A DNA stretch of 64,000 bases from Cepaea nemoralis (lineage: Eukaryota; Mollusca; Gastropoda; Stylommatophora; Helicidae). The position numbers and the translations under genes were made by a program. The notes under the pieces are model-generated. The model saw only the letters and a program-made list of their open reading frames with translations. It had not been told where the DNA came from and did no database searches. Shown here in pieces: positions 33,355 to 44,948 of this stretch; the first letter of the stretch is position 1, and every line of letters starts with the position of its first letter. The DNA is taken from assembly GCA_014155875.1 (NCBI GenBank), contig JACEFZ010012626.1, positions 186,001 through 250,000 of the forward strand, read 5' to 3'.

Positions 33355-33735
33355 GCACAATAAAATAGAGAATTCATTGATGACATCACAAGAAAAACAT
33401 TGGATACTTTTCACAAATAGACATACATTGAGTATTGTTGTACAGTCTGGGACGGATGTTCCAGTTCATTCATTAGGCGAATTTGCTCACTCCAGACACG
33501 GGTCTTTTCTTCCTTAACAAAGCCACATTAATCTACATAATATTATCTTAGAGTACTCCAATATATCTTTGGCCGTTGTTTAAATAATATGTAAAACAAA
33601 GCAAATGCTTATATGTACTATTTATTCTCAAATGAAGGGTAATGTTATAAAGTATAGCATTCTCTACATCATCAATGTGGAACTCAAAGACACCACCAAA
33701 CAATAAGCTATACATTTCATATAGTTGAAACAATG
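33355..33735 (+). mobile_element. CR1/Jockey-like LINE fragment
   Basis: + strand pieces THIEYCCTVWDGCSSSFIRR and ICSLQTR, then, after shifts, EIKDTTK-like sequence near 33680. They match the C-terminal region of the LINE at 51366-51977 and the fragment at 60850-61642. Heavily decayed. Confidence 0.6.
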
Positions 33736-33799
33736 TTATAGTTTCATTAGTCTCTTCCTGGCAATGATTGTTAGTTACTATCCCAGTACAGAGAGTTCT

Positions 33800-33905
33800 G
33801 TCTCAGAGACAGAAACTCTGAGCTGATCCACGACTCTGGTGATCGAGTGAGATGGCAAAACATGACCGCCCACGCTTACCGGCATGGCACATGATAGATG
33901 GATGG
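33800..33905 (+). mobile_element. LINE-C 3' end fragment
   Basis: GAGCTGATCCACGACTCTGG, GATCGAGTGAGATGGC and GGCACATGATAGATGGATGG match the end of LINE-C at 42375-42464. Confidence 0.75.
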
Positions 33906-33907
33906 AT

Positions 33908-34230
33908 CCCAGTCCACGGTGTTCACAACATTCGTATCAGGAACCACATTTCTGTTGCTTCCAAACTTGTCATAATTTGTTCATTCACTTTCATTGGATC
34001 GCTGCCTAAAGAAAACACATTCTGTATAGCATTTCAGCATTCTGTTTCTTACATACATTGATAGTTTATTATTTTTGTGTGTTTGCATAAAATAGTTTTC
34101 TGGAATGCAGCTTTTGTTTGACCTACTCTGCACTTAACATACATCGCGCATCTCCCATCCGATGTTACAATTGCTTATGGGTATTTACATTTCTCAACTA
34201 CAAACAGGCCGCTGGACGACCATATTTGTT
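33908..34230 (-). mobile_element. LINE-C fragment, opposite orientation
   Basis: The minus strand carries degraded post-RT sequence (TSDGRCA-like, ITNYDKF-like and GNRNVVPDTN). It abuts the + fragment, giving a head-to-tail inverted arrangement. Confidence 0.5.
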
Positions 34231-35215
34231 CTTAGAAAGTATGTTTGTTATAATTCGAAATGATTGTTGTGATTTGAGCTTCGAAATGACAACACCTTCT
34301 GGTTCTGTACCTCATATATTTTAATAAAATTACCGTTTTAAACAATTTTATATTATAGTTATAGTGATGTCAAGGACTTTGTGAAAGATTCAATAACTAC
34401 AACCACGTGCAGTATTCAGTTAGTCAGTTAGATTATTTCGTAGGAATGGAAAACAACACTGAAAGCGAAAGTTCGTCATAATATGTCATAATATGATGGC
34501 ACATATCGAATTATGAATGCGCTAATAGGCCAAATTTATGCCCCTAAATTTGTTTTGCCTATCACACAGTAGTTAAGAAGTATTTAAATAATTAAATGTG
34601 AATGAAAAATAATTATAACTAAATAGAACATAGTGTTTATATTCTTCTTCTCAGTACAATCTGAGTGATGTGTTACTGACATTTTTGATTTTGTGTGAAA
34701 AATATGTGCTTCAAAATATTATGTTTTACTTGTGTTTTATTGGTGTTATGGTGCAGTTCTTGTGATATTCTTGAGCACAACTGGTGTGTGTAGCAATATT
34801 CAGTAAATTAAACAGGATCATCATAAGAGGATTATACATACAGCCTTGATAAGTGAAATTTTAAAATAATTTTTAATCTTTTTAATTTCAATTGTTATTA
34901 TTAAACCTCTCATTATTGTCATAATATTTCTAACCTATCAATTAATTATTAACACTGTCATGTTCCTTGTGCAATCTCCTTTAATTTTATATATTATACA
35001 ATATATCTGCTACCATTTTAACCATTTTAAAAGATTTATTGTGACACACCCCCTACTTCCCATTTTCTGCAATGAATTTCTGTTTGGTCAGGACCACTTT
35101 TTTTGTTTGGCAGGCAATCAGTTAAGCATGTTCCGTTCTAAATTATCTCACACACATAGATGTCATCCTTTTCTTTGATATAATTATTGTTTTCGCTATA
35201 TTCTAAAAAAAAATT
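34231..35215. other. AT-rich stretch, no recognised feature
   Basis: About 1 kb of AT-rich DNA with only short frames lacking recognisable domains. Confidence 0.5.
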
Positions 35216-35400
35216 ATAATTGTTACTTTCTTTCAAACACTGCCCAAACTTTGCTGTAGATCACGTGCATGTTTCGTCATAAATGCTGTGCCATCTGCAT
35301 GTGTCTGAGAGATGCACTTCTTCACAATTGGATTCCTCGTCTCTCTTCGATCTCTCTCATTACTCTTTAGCTTTACGGGGAGATATGATCCGGGAATAAA
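35216..35400 (-). mobile_element. LINE-C RT fragment
   Basis: Minus strand shows the end of the palm: an RHADGTAFMTKHARDLQQSL-like stretch aligned to the YADD box and the DLQQLLDIV block of LINE-C. The catalytic box is HADG here. Surroundings are decayed. Confidence 0.55.
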
Positions 35401-35985
35401 TCACATCCGTATCTTACGCCTTTCGTTTACGAAATCTACATTTGAATAACGAAGATACAAACCACAGATAGTACGATTTATTGCCTGGCATGTTTCGCTG
35501 CACCTCGTTAGGAACATACTGCAGAATTCACACAACATAGAGTAAAATAACTAGATACATCCTTCAAGCTGAAGTATACACATGTTCGCAAAGTAATGTC
35601 AATTGTCTACCACGGTAATTTTAAACTGACTATCATGTCTTTCTGTCAAACAGTGACATCATCAGTGCTTGCTTAATTCAGACCAGCTGCTAGAACTAGA
35701 ACGTTGTTGTGTGATCAGGGTAGTAAAGCTTTAACTAAACCAATTATAACAATTACCTTCCGTTTAGCACATCATTCCCTTATTGAAAGAAGGATGGAGC
35801 TCTTCATACGAATGACTCATATAACCTAACTTTCAGAACCGTCAGAATTGAAGCACAACCTGACACACACACACCGCCAACCGGTCCACAACAATGGCTA
35901 TGGGATGCGGTGCTAAGACAATCTCGGATCGTCCGGGATTTCCCTGAATTTGTAAATTCATTTACTTCCCGTGCATTTTCTGTAC
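35401..35985. other. no recognised feature
   Basis: Nothing identifiable. Confidence 0.5.
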
Positions 35986-35987
35986 CC

Positions 35988-36050
35988 AATTGTTATGGCA
36001 GCGAGGTTCTGCAAAGGACATGCTACTGAATGAATGAATGAATGAATTGT
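35988..36050 (+). mobile_element. LINE-B 3' end fragment
   Basis: GAGGTTCTGCAAAGGACATG followed by CTACTGAATGAATGAATGAA, the terminal motif and GAAT tail of LINE-B. Confidence 0.75.
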
Positions 36051-36375
36051 TGGTTACCCGTAAGGTTCACCCCGTGATTAGTGAGAAGTTAGGACCAATC
36101 CCGCTTACTATTTTGCTTCATGCTTTAATTTAGGGAAAGTGAAGAGAGACTGCCAGGCAATTTCGTCACACTTTCTTGTTGTATATAATGTTCTAGTTAA
36201 ATTAGCCTGTTTCAGGCAGGTGTTGTTAGTTACTCTGGAAGGAATTCGCGACATTCGTCTAAGGAACGACATCGCTGTTGCTTCTAATTCTTCTTAATAT
36301 GTTCATTTACATTCCAAGATTCACTGCCATACAGCAAAACTGGTTCTACATAGCCATCTCAACCCTCTCTTACAT

Positions 36376-37106
36376 TCAATGATAGTGACCTATTGCATAA
36401 ATACTCTTCATTTTCTTAAATGCGGCTTTTGCTTGCCCTATTCTACTCTTAATCTCTTTTATACATCTTCCATCTGATGTTATAAATGCCCCTAGGTATC
36501 TAAAATTATCCACTTGGTTAAGAATGTTTCCTTCTATTTCTATGTCACATTTTGGTGTCATAATTTTCTTTGATATCACCATTGTTACTGTTTTCTTGAT
36601 ATTCAAGAAGAGTCCTTTCCTTGCACTCTCTGTTACTACAATGTCCAACAATTGTTGTAGGTCTGTTGATTTATCCGCCACAATACTGTGCCATCTGCAT
36701 AGCGTATATTATTTATATTATAACATCAAACTAGTATTCCTGGCATCTCTTTGATCTCTCTCATTATTACTTCGCTATATAGGGAGAAGAGAACTGGTGA
36801 CAAGACACACCCCTGTCGTACTCCTAGGTTTATCTGTTCGTAACTAACCTCTTTATTTCCCATTTTAATTGCTGCTACTTGGTTCCAGTAAATATTTTTT
36901 ATTATTCTTACATCTTTCCGATCAAAGCTGATATATTCAAACATTTTAATCAGTTCATCACCTTTTACTTTATCAAATGCCTTAGTATAATCTATGAAGC
37001 ACACATATATGTCTCTCTGTTTCTCTAGTGACCTTTCTATTCGTGTCCGTAATGTATAAATTGCATTGTTTGTGCCCTTTCCCTCCAAATCCATACTATT
37101 CTTCAC
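36376..37106 (-). pseudogene. LINE-C reverse transcriptase remnant
   Basis: Two frames: 36726-37106 (CFIDYTKAFDKVKGDELIKM, LGVRQGCVLSPVLFSLYSE, VIMREI) and 36376-36681 (DLQQLLDIVVTESARKG, NFRYLGAFITSDGRC, IGQAKAAFKKM). Between them the catalytic box reads YADG, so the second Asp is lost. The fingers region upstream (37110-37260) is degraded. Confidence 0.85.
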
Positions 37107-37948
37107 TTAATTTCCATTTTTATTTTCTTTCTGGTTCTTGTCATTATGGTTCTGAGTAGAAGCTCAGTGATATGGTTTATGAGGTTAACTGTACGAAAAT
37201 CTTCACATTCAATTGCTCCCCGTCTTTTTGGTATAGCTATAAATACAGATTTCAGCATATCACTGGGTATTGGTTATTATATCTACTCCAAATTCTCCCA
37301 AAACTTCTAATTCTTCTATTCTGAATTCATCTGGCCCAGCTGTTTTTCCTTTCTTCATATGTTTTATAGCATCAGCGACTTCTTATATTAGAATATGTAG
37401 ATCTTCTAAGTTACTTTCGTCTGTTAATGCTTCCCTCTCTCCATCATATAATTCTCTTATATACTCACTCCATCTCTTCAATATAGCACCTTCCTCCAAT
37501 AATACATTTCCTGTTTTTGATTTCAACCACCCTGTATTTATTCTTATTTTTCTTCCCGTGAGCTCACTTATTTATCTGTGCATATGTTTTGTATCTTTAA
37601 TGGCATTTAATTCAATATTTTTTCACTGCTCGATAAACCAACTTTCTTTTGTCTTCACACATTTATCTTTTATTTCTTTATTTATCTTAGCGTATTCTTG
37701 TTTGTCATTTTTACTCTGTTTTCTTTTATCCATCAGTGTTAAGATTTCTTCATTCATCCGTTGTTTCTAAGCTATTTGGCTTTTCTCCGGTAATATTTCT
37801 TTGGTAGTTTGTTGAATGGCGTCCCTTAACATTTCCCATTGTTCATTTATACTCTGTATTCTAGCTATTTCATTGTACCTATTTTTCATATTCACCCTAT
37901 ACTCGTCTTGAATTTCTTTATCTACTTTCGGAACTTCTTTATTAAGTC

Positions 37949-38182
37949 TCATGTTCCTAACCATTTTTTCCCTCTCTTTAATCTTACTTTTATTTGTCCA
38001 CATAACGGTACATGATCGCTATTACGGTCAACACCAGACATTGTCTTTACATTAATTAAAGCATTTCTAAATTGTTTATTAATTAGTATGTAGTCAATTT
38101 GGTTGCGTATTTTCTTATCAGGGCTTTTCCATGTGTATAGTCGTCTTTTATGGTGTTTAAACCATGTGTTTTCAAGTATCAT
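37949..38182 (-). pseudogene. LINE-C endonuclease C-terminal remnant
   Basis: LENTWFKHHKRRLYTWKSPD, then NQIDYILINKQFRNALI and DRNSDHVPLCGQI. The last carries the catalytic SDH motif of APE endonucleases. The frame continues shifted at 37767-38003 as the linker domain. Confidence 0.8.
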
Positions 38183-38319
38183 ATCATTGACATTTGCCTT
38201 TTCTATTTGCTTTCCCCCTATTTCATTTCTTGTACCTAACCCATAATTCCCCTCTGATAATTACCCACATAATAAATGATGTATTAATAAATTAATATAT
38301 TAAAAACTAGATAAAAGTA

Positions 38320-38410
38320 TTACGGTATGTAAGACGGGCCTACGTGCCCAATTCTTAACACATTGTAAATCAATTTCATTCCTTCTTACGGTTGGTTAAT
38401 AACATTATCA
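38320..38410 (+). repeat. interspersed 3'-end-like repeat fragment
   Basis: GTAAGACGGGCCTACGTGCC resembles 61905-61940 and the reverse complement of 48297-48345. Confidence 0.4.
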
Positions 38411-38924
38411 CACAGATCATGTAATTTATATCCACAGGTACCCTCTGATAAATGCACCAGAAGATTACGTCAGCCCGTGCGACCAAACGTAGGAGAAAAC
38501 AGATCATAACAGGGAGCATTCTGTACTGTAGCACCTTTGTGATGTTACAATGACCTTCGTTCTAGTGTCCCAGACTTCAGCTATATTATTCCGGCTGTGT
38601 TCTTTGTCTTCAGTTTCAATTAGGCATTTAAGTCGCACTTGTTTGCAATTGCGCCACGCACTGTTTCTGTATTAACGATCGGATGAAAGTTCAAATATAA
38701 TAAAATTACTTCTGTTGACACATTACCTTTGTGGGGTTATCCCTGTCATGTCGACTCATGTATGTTGATAATATTCCATAAATGCTTCCCTAATTAGATG
38801 TATTTATGTCACGCATACCTTTACACTGTGTTTAGAAATAGATGGAAATATGAAGGTGTCGGATCCCGTATGTAGTCCTGGTGTTGAACAATGCGACAGA
38901 TAAGTTATGTCACGAGCTGTGTGT
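38411..38924. other. no recognised feature
   Basis: Nothing identifiable. Confidence 0.5.
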
Positions 38925-39062
38925 ACTTGAACACTGTCGAAACAAGGACATCCTATAGTTGGACAGTGTCATGAAACAATGACATTCCACAGCTGGACTT
39001 TGTCATAAAACAAGGACATTCCATAGTTGGACACCGTCATGAAACAAGGGCATCCTATTGCC
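38925..39062. repeat. tandem repeat of about 32-35 bp, four copies
   Basis: GAAACAAGGACATYC recurs with TATAGTTGGAC and a GTCAT step. Confidence 0.7.
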
Positions 39063-39599
39063 TTGATTATTGTATACACTAGGCGATCTATATATTATGA
39101 CAGGATAGTTTTACATAAATTCAAATTCTCATATTCTTTCAAATTCTCTTATTAAGTCGAAAGGAAAACCCCAACAGCACCACCGCTTGGTCGTGGATGA
39201 GAGACAGGCAAGGTTTAACAGAATCAACTCTGGAAAACCAATATCTTTCGGCATATATGGACACCTCTGCTTCCGGTAAAATGGCGACGACGTAACGTTC
39301 ATTCTTCGCGAGACGCTGTTTTTAGTGTTTTTCAGTGGATTGTGTGGTGTTATTTCGTATTCGTTTATTGGAAGTGTTCATATAAAGACACGGAAGGCAG
39401 GTGGTGGATGAAACTTTGAGGGCTGCCGACAGATAGTTGTTGGTTATGGTCTCAAGTTTCGCGATGGTAGGCAGAAGATCTCTTTCACGAGACAATGGCT
39501 GCCGCCCCGGCCAGTATGGTCACTGCCAAAGAAGGAAAGCAACGGCAAACTAGATTCTTTAATAGTGCTTAGTTCATTATGATTCGTCTAACTACAGAT

Positions 39600-40494
39600 C
39601 ACTGCAAGACAAGGACAGAGACATTAAAATTAGCAACATGGAATTTTGGGACGTTAAACAACAACGAAAAATTAGATAACATCAAACAAGAAATAGAAAG
39701 AGAAAATTGATATTTTAGGGATGTGCAAATCGAGATGGACAGGAGCAGGCATTACGATTGATGAAGATTTTAAGATTATTTATTTTGGAGGAGAAGATCG
39801 ACAGAGAGGGGTAGAAGTATCATTGGATCGACAGACATCAATATCTGTTCAAGGATATTGGACGGTGTCAGACAGAGTTCTACTAGTTAAATTAAGCGGC
39901 ACACCCTTTAGCATAAACGTTATTCAAATATATGACCCAACAGGATAATCCAGTGAAGATGGTGTAGAGGAATTTTATAATGAAATTGAGGCTGCTTTAA
40001 AGGAATGTAAAAATTCAGAAATAAACATCATAATAGGGGACTTCAATGCAAAAGTAGGAAATCAAGGTGATAGATACACAATAGGAAACCATGGTTTGGG
40101 AAAGAGAAATTAAAAAGGATGCAGACGTGTATAGTGGGCAAAAGAGAAGGGAATGATTGTAGGAAACACCTGGTTTAAACAACACCTCAGAAGATTATGG
40201 ACATGGAAGAGTCTTGATAGCAGGATTAGAAATCAGATTGACTACATTTTGATTAGCAGAACGTTTCAAAATGCGTCAACAATTGCAAAAACAGTTCCCA
40301 GTGCTAATTGTCATAGTGACCACATATTACTTACAGGTACGTTGAGGGTAAAGTTAAAGAAAGTCAAGTATACAACAGGAAAAACTAAATATGATCTGCG
40401 TTCATTGAGAATTGACAAGGAAATACACAGCAAATTCAACATAGAAGTACAAAACAGATTTGATATAGTGTCTGATCTAGAGATACTATTTTAG
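39600..40494 (+). pseudogene. LINE-C endonuclease
   Basis: APE-type endonuclease in several frames: LKLATWNFGTLNNNEKL, a stop just before GMCKSRWTGAG, SVQGYWTVSDRVL, INVIQIYDPTG, the catalytic IIIGDFNAKVG block, RLWTWKSLDSRIRNQIDYIL and the terminal HSDHILLTG with catalytic Asp-His. The residue that would be the catalytic Glu of the QET-type motif is Lys/Ser in the CKSRW block, though many RTE elements read E-x-R-W there. Stops lie near 39709, 39946 and 40113. Confidence 0.85.
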
Positions 40495-41099
40495 GGTGTG
40501 GATGACCAGTGGGAAATGTTGAAGAATTCAATCAGTTTGGCTGCAGAAACAACTATTCCAAAATTAAAGAAGGTGGATCGTAAGAAATGGATGACTGAAG
40601 AAATTTTACTACTAATGGAGATAAGAAGTCTCAACAAATATAAACTTGCCAAATATGAAGAAATTCACAGACACGCAAAATATTATTTAAGGAGGCAAAA
40701 GAAGCGTGGCTTGAGAAAAATTGTATAGAAATTGAACAACAACACAACAGTCAAAATACCAAATTAGTGCACAAAAGAATTCAGGAACTTACTAATAAAA
40801 GAACAAGAACAGGCTGTCTAAAAACTAAAGATGGCAAATTCATAATAGAAAAAGATCAGATTCTACATGCATGGTCAGACTATGTGAAAAACCTGTATGA
40901 TGAAATCAGAGATGAACAGTATGATATTAGATTTAATAATGAAGGGCCGCCAATTTTGAAAATGGAGGTTTGGAATGTTCTTAAACATATGAAAGCGGGC
41001 AAGACCCCCGGTTCAGATAACATCACAACAGAAATGATTAAAGCCTTAGACTAATATGGAATAGAGCAAGTCACCAGACTGCTGAACACATTATATGAT

Positions 41100-42076
41100 A
41101 CCTGAGATATACCTTCTGAATTATGTAATCCTGTATTTATTGCAATCCCAAAGAAATCAGGAGCCTTGGAATGTGATTTAAAAAACAACAGTTAGTTTAG
41201 TGAGTCACATCACGATGATTTTGCTACGAGTTATCATGTAAAGAGTGAGAAAGATAATACAACCTCAAATAGGGGAAGAAAAATGTGGGTTTGTAGAAGG
41301 AAAGGGTACAGTAAATGCTGTGTATGTGCTGCGAACAGTTATTGAACGTTCTATAGAAGTAAACAAAGATATACACCTTTGCTTTATTGACTACACAAAC
41401 AAAGGCTTTTGATAGAGTAAGACATGTCAACATGGTGGATATGCTTGCAGACCTACATATTGATGGGGAAGGCATTAGACTTATTAAATACATATATTGG
41501 AAACATCAAGCTGTCATAAGGATTGATAATGAAGTAGGACAATATCAGCCTATTAAGAGAGGTGTGAGGCAGGGGTGTGTAATCTCTCCAGATCGTTTTT
41601 CCCTATACAGTGAAAATATTTTCAGAAATGTAGAAGATATAAATGGAATCATCATTGGAGGACGAAAAATGAATAACATTAGATATGCAGATGATACAGT
41701 ATTGATTGCAGACAATGAGCAGGATCTGCAACAATTAGTAGATGCGGTTGTTGCACACAGTGAACAACTGGGGTTAGAATTAAATTGTAAAAAGACACAG
41801 ATTATGGTCGTCACTAGGAAGAAAGAAGCACCACAATGTAATATACAAATTAATGGGAATATTCTTCAACAAGTGAATCGATACAATTATCTCGGAACAG
41901 TAATAACATCTGATGAGAGATGCCTTGAAGAGATTAGAACAAGAATCGTCATGGTGAAAGTAGCCTTTAGCAAGATGAAAAACATATTGACCAATAAAAA
42001 GATGTCAATTGAAACAAGAAAAAGAGTGTTGAGGTGCTACAGAGAGCCTGCACTTTTCTACGGATGTGAAACTTGA
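41100..42076 (+). pseudogene. LINE-C reverse transcriptase, catalytic box intact
   Basis: Upstream pieces 40767-41054 carry MKAGKTPGSDNITTEMIKAL. Around 41140 is VFIAIPKKSG. From 41387 the main frame has KAFDRVRHVNMVDM, IKRGVRQGCVISPDRFSLYS, IRYADDTVLIADN (YADD intact), YNYLGTVITSDERC and RVLRCYREPALFYGCET before a stop. The TKAF block is frameshifted near 41390. In an active element it copies the RNA from the nicked target. Confidence 0.87.
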
Positions 42077-42597
42077 ACAATGAGCAGTCAAGCTGAAAAA
42101 CATCTGATGGCTGTAGAAATGTGGTTTCTGAGGAGAATGCAAAGAATTCCATGGACAGACAGAAAAACAAATGACCAAGTACTACAGGAAACAAATGAAA
42201 ATCGTAAATTGATTAGATAAATTAGACGTAGACAGTCAAAATTGTTTTGACATGTTATGACAAGAAATGAATTGGAGAACTTGGTGACAATTGGCAAGAT
42301 CGAAGGGAACAGACCAAGGGGAAGACCGAGAAGTAACTACCTAGATGGCTTGGCCATATGGCATTTCGAGACAGGAACACTGAGCTGATCCACGAGTCTG
42401 GTGATCGAGTGAAATGGCGAGTCATGACCGCCCACGCTTTCAGGCATGGCACATGATAGATGGATGGACACCTCTGTGGTGTTCTTTGTTGTTAGCGCGA
42501 ATGCCACAGAGCCAGGTGCACAATTGCATTAGCAATTTAGACGGTAGCTATCTACGTGCTCAGCCATGTCGATGGCTGAGGTAATTATATATCGACT

Positions 42598-43035
42598 TGT
42601 TTAGTTTAGTTTAGTCGACGGATCAACATCACGGCACACGGGTTTAACCCATAAGTGCTCCGTTCTACTCATAACTCAAACCTGTTTCCGGAGAAACTCA
42701 ACTTTGTGCACTAACTCCAGCACGAACTCCTTTTCTGTGTTCTCTTCCCTCAATCTTTAAAGTTATCATCAGTTTCTCCAACTTATTTATTCTCATAATG
42801 TGAAAGTTAGTGTCTAACTAACACCAGCGAGGATCCTGAAATACTTTGGGTAGATTTTTAACTCGAAATTTTGCCCCGGCAGCGCTGTTAGGCTACTATA
42901 TTTCGATTTTCAAATGCCAAGGAATTTTTTACGTGCACAACAATACACACGGTCGTCTGATCTCACTACCCAGAGACCAGGGGAAAGTTTGTTACTGGAA
43001 GTCCACGTGCAACAAATTCCGGCCCTCACCGGGGC
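42598..43035 (-). mobile_element. SINE family C, copy 2
   Basis: + strand reading: (TTTAG)n, TCGACGGATCAACATCACGG, ACCCATAAGTGCTCCG, then after a roughly 100-bp insertion (about 42727-42825) GATCCTGAAATACTTTGGG and CACTACCCAGAGACCAGGGG. It matches 11678-12050 apart from the insertion. The tRNA-like head is degraded (GGGGCTTGAATGAGG on +). Confidence 0.75.
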
Positions 43036-43084
43036 TTGAATGAGGTAACTAATGAGGCAATAATATATACATCTAATGACATGT

Positions 43085-43300
43085 AACATGCCAGCCGAAA
43101 AACAACACCAACAACATTACGTTCCGGTAAAAAACATCATCATCATTACGTACCAATAAGTAACACCATAATCATTATGTGCCAGCAAATAATAATATCA
43201 TCATTATGTGCCAGAAAATAACACTATTATCATTATGTGTCAGACACCAACACCATCAAAATTACGTGCCAGAAAATATCACCATCATCAATATGTGTTA
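43085..43300. repeat. tandem repeat of about 33-35 bp
   Basis: Around six copies of ACACCATCATCATTATGTGC followed by CAGAAAATA variants. Confidence 0.7.
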
Positions 43301-43529
43301 TTGTCCTGATTATGTCATGTAATCAAACCATCCAGGTACTTATCTCTCTGCCTTCCCTTTGATGTTTTCACATCAAACGTTCTTGTGGTTATTAAGTTGT
43401 CAATTCATTTCTCCTTATACAGAGCCCACAATTCTTGAAAGTGTACTTCTAATTTATCTAATTAATGTACGGTTGTGATTTCTTTTCATTTTCTAGCTTT
43501 TCTCTCTTGTGATTCTGACCGTCCATTAC

Positions 43530-43760
43530 ATTGTTGTATTTCTACCCAGAAACGTCATTTCCACTGCCATTGAATGTTCTGTGCAACACCAGATTCAACA
43601 TTTTATCACAGTAGCTGGCACTTTCGTATTGGTATATATGTTTCCCATCTCCGCAAAAGGCAACATTTGCATTAGCGATTCTAGAGCTAATCTCTATAAG
43701 ACATCTTCCATCAGATGTTTAGACTATACCGAGATAGCTGTACCCATTCAGACGTTAAAT
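43530..43760 (-). mobile_element. LINE-C-like post-RT fragment
   Basis: Minus strand: YLG/TSDGRC-like residues near 43720 (reads HLMEDVL in one frame), ANANVAFAEMGNIYTNTK, then HSMAVEMTFLGRN. This is the same order as 41880-42130 of LINE-C. Heavily decayed. Confidence 0.55.
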
Positions 43761-43857
43761 CGTACGGTGCTGCGACCTTGAGTTCTGTTCATTCTATCAT
43801 ATTAAACATCATAGATGTGTTCACCCTTTGCTTTGGAGATTAGGTCCTACTAGCCAT

Positions 43858-43860
43858 CAG

Positions 43861-43917
<57 letters not shown>

Positions 43918-43918
43918 T
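43858..43918. repeat. (CAT)n microsatellite
   Basis: About 20 ATC/CAT triplets. Confidence 0.95.
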
Positions 43919-43920
43919 GT

Positions 43921-44189
<269 letters not shown>

Positions 44190-44220
44190 CGACAGATCAT
44201 CCTCATTGCACATTGAACAA

Positions 44221-44805
44221 TGTCTTGACATGCATTCAACCACTGAAGCATTAAAACTCAAACTTGAATGAATGTATGTAACCAAAGTCGCTCACCTTGA
44301 AGACTGTTATAATTTTGAGATAAATCCTTTTATTTCGGATCTGCTCTCTTTTAGACAAAATGAACACAACACTGCGGTATCATATAACGGGGCCCTAACA
44401 CGGGCACGGGACGTTATATATGTTAATACAACCTGGCCGTTCATCCAATTCTATAATTACACAATCTCTTAAAGCATATTGCAGCTAATGTCCAACATAA
44501 CTCGTTAACTCGTTGTCTATACTTGCTATATGTTCCGGTCCTGAGTATGACAAGAATGCTATGTAAACAGGCGATATCCCTCAGTAACAATGCCTTGCCC
44601 TAAATGATCAAACCTTTTGTTCACGGAGCTTTCAGGGAAAACACACACAGCCGTCTTGATGTCCTTTCTCGAAGTTCTTCGTTGCTGTCTTGACGATGCT
44701 TACGTCGTCCTTAGTTTTCCCTAGTGGTCAAGTCATTCTATTGTTAGACTGGGAATCTCCCAATTCCCACTATGTGGTGCGTGTGAGCGTGACCACTATG
44801 TGGCA
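44221..44805. mobile_element. solo-LTR-like insertion in LINE-I copy 3
   Basis: A 585-bp insert starting TGTCTTGACATGC and ending ACTATGTGGCA. It is flanked by a perfect 5-bp duplication aacaa (44216-44220 and 44806-44810). Removing it restores the LINE-I 3' UTR. No coding sequence inside. TG...CA ends and a 5-bp duplication fit an LTR; no second copy is in the window. Confidence 0.7.
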
Positions 44806-44948
44806 AACAATTCAGTCCATAAGTGCTCGGATCCCCTCCTCAGCAAATCCCGCAGCGTGTAGCGGCTAAGGACACAAGTTCTGTGTTGGTTTATTAATCT
44901 TCTTTGGCTTCCTGCGTAGTGTTCTTGTTTGGCCACACCTCCTTTAGT

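Larger units (their letters stand above)
36150..38258 (-). mobile_element. LINE-C copy, 5' truncated
   Basis: Minus-strand copy from the last third of the endonuclease (38258) to the post-RT region (36150). Coding blocks appear in order across several frames. It matches LINE-C at 1-4375 and 39270-42464. Both ends lack clear target duplications. Confidence 0.82.
39270..42464 (+). mobile_element. full-length RTE-like LINE (LINE-C) with 12-bp target duplication
   Basis: A 3195-bp insertion bounded by tggacacctctg at 39258-39269 and 42465-42476. The 5' end reads CTTCCGGTAAAATGGCGACG. It carries an endonuclease (39600-40490), a linker (40498-41054), an RT (about 41100-42076) and a C-terminal tail (42080-42360). 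The 3' UTR has GGCACATGATAGATGGATGG. Several stops and frameshifts inactivate it. The clean duplication and complete length make it the best reference copy of the family here. Confidence 0.9.
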
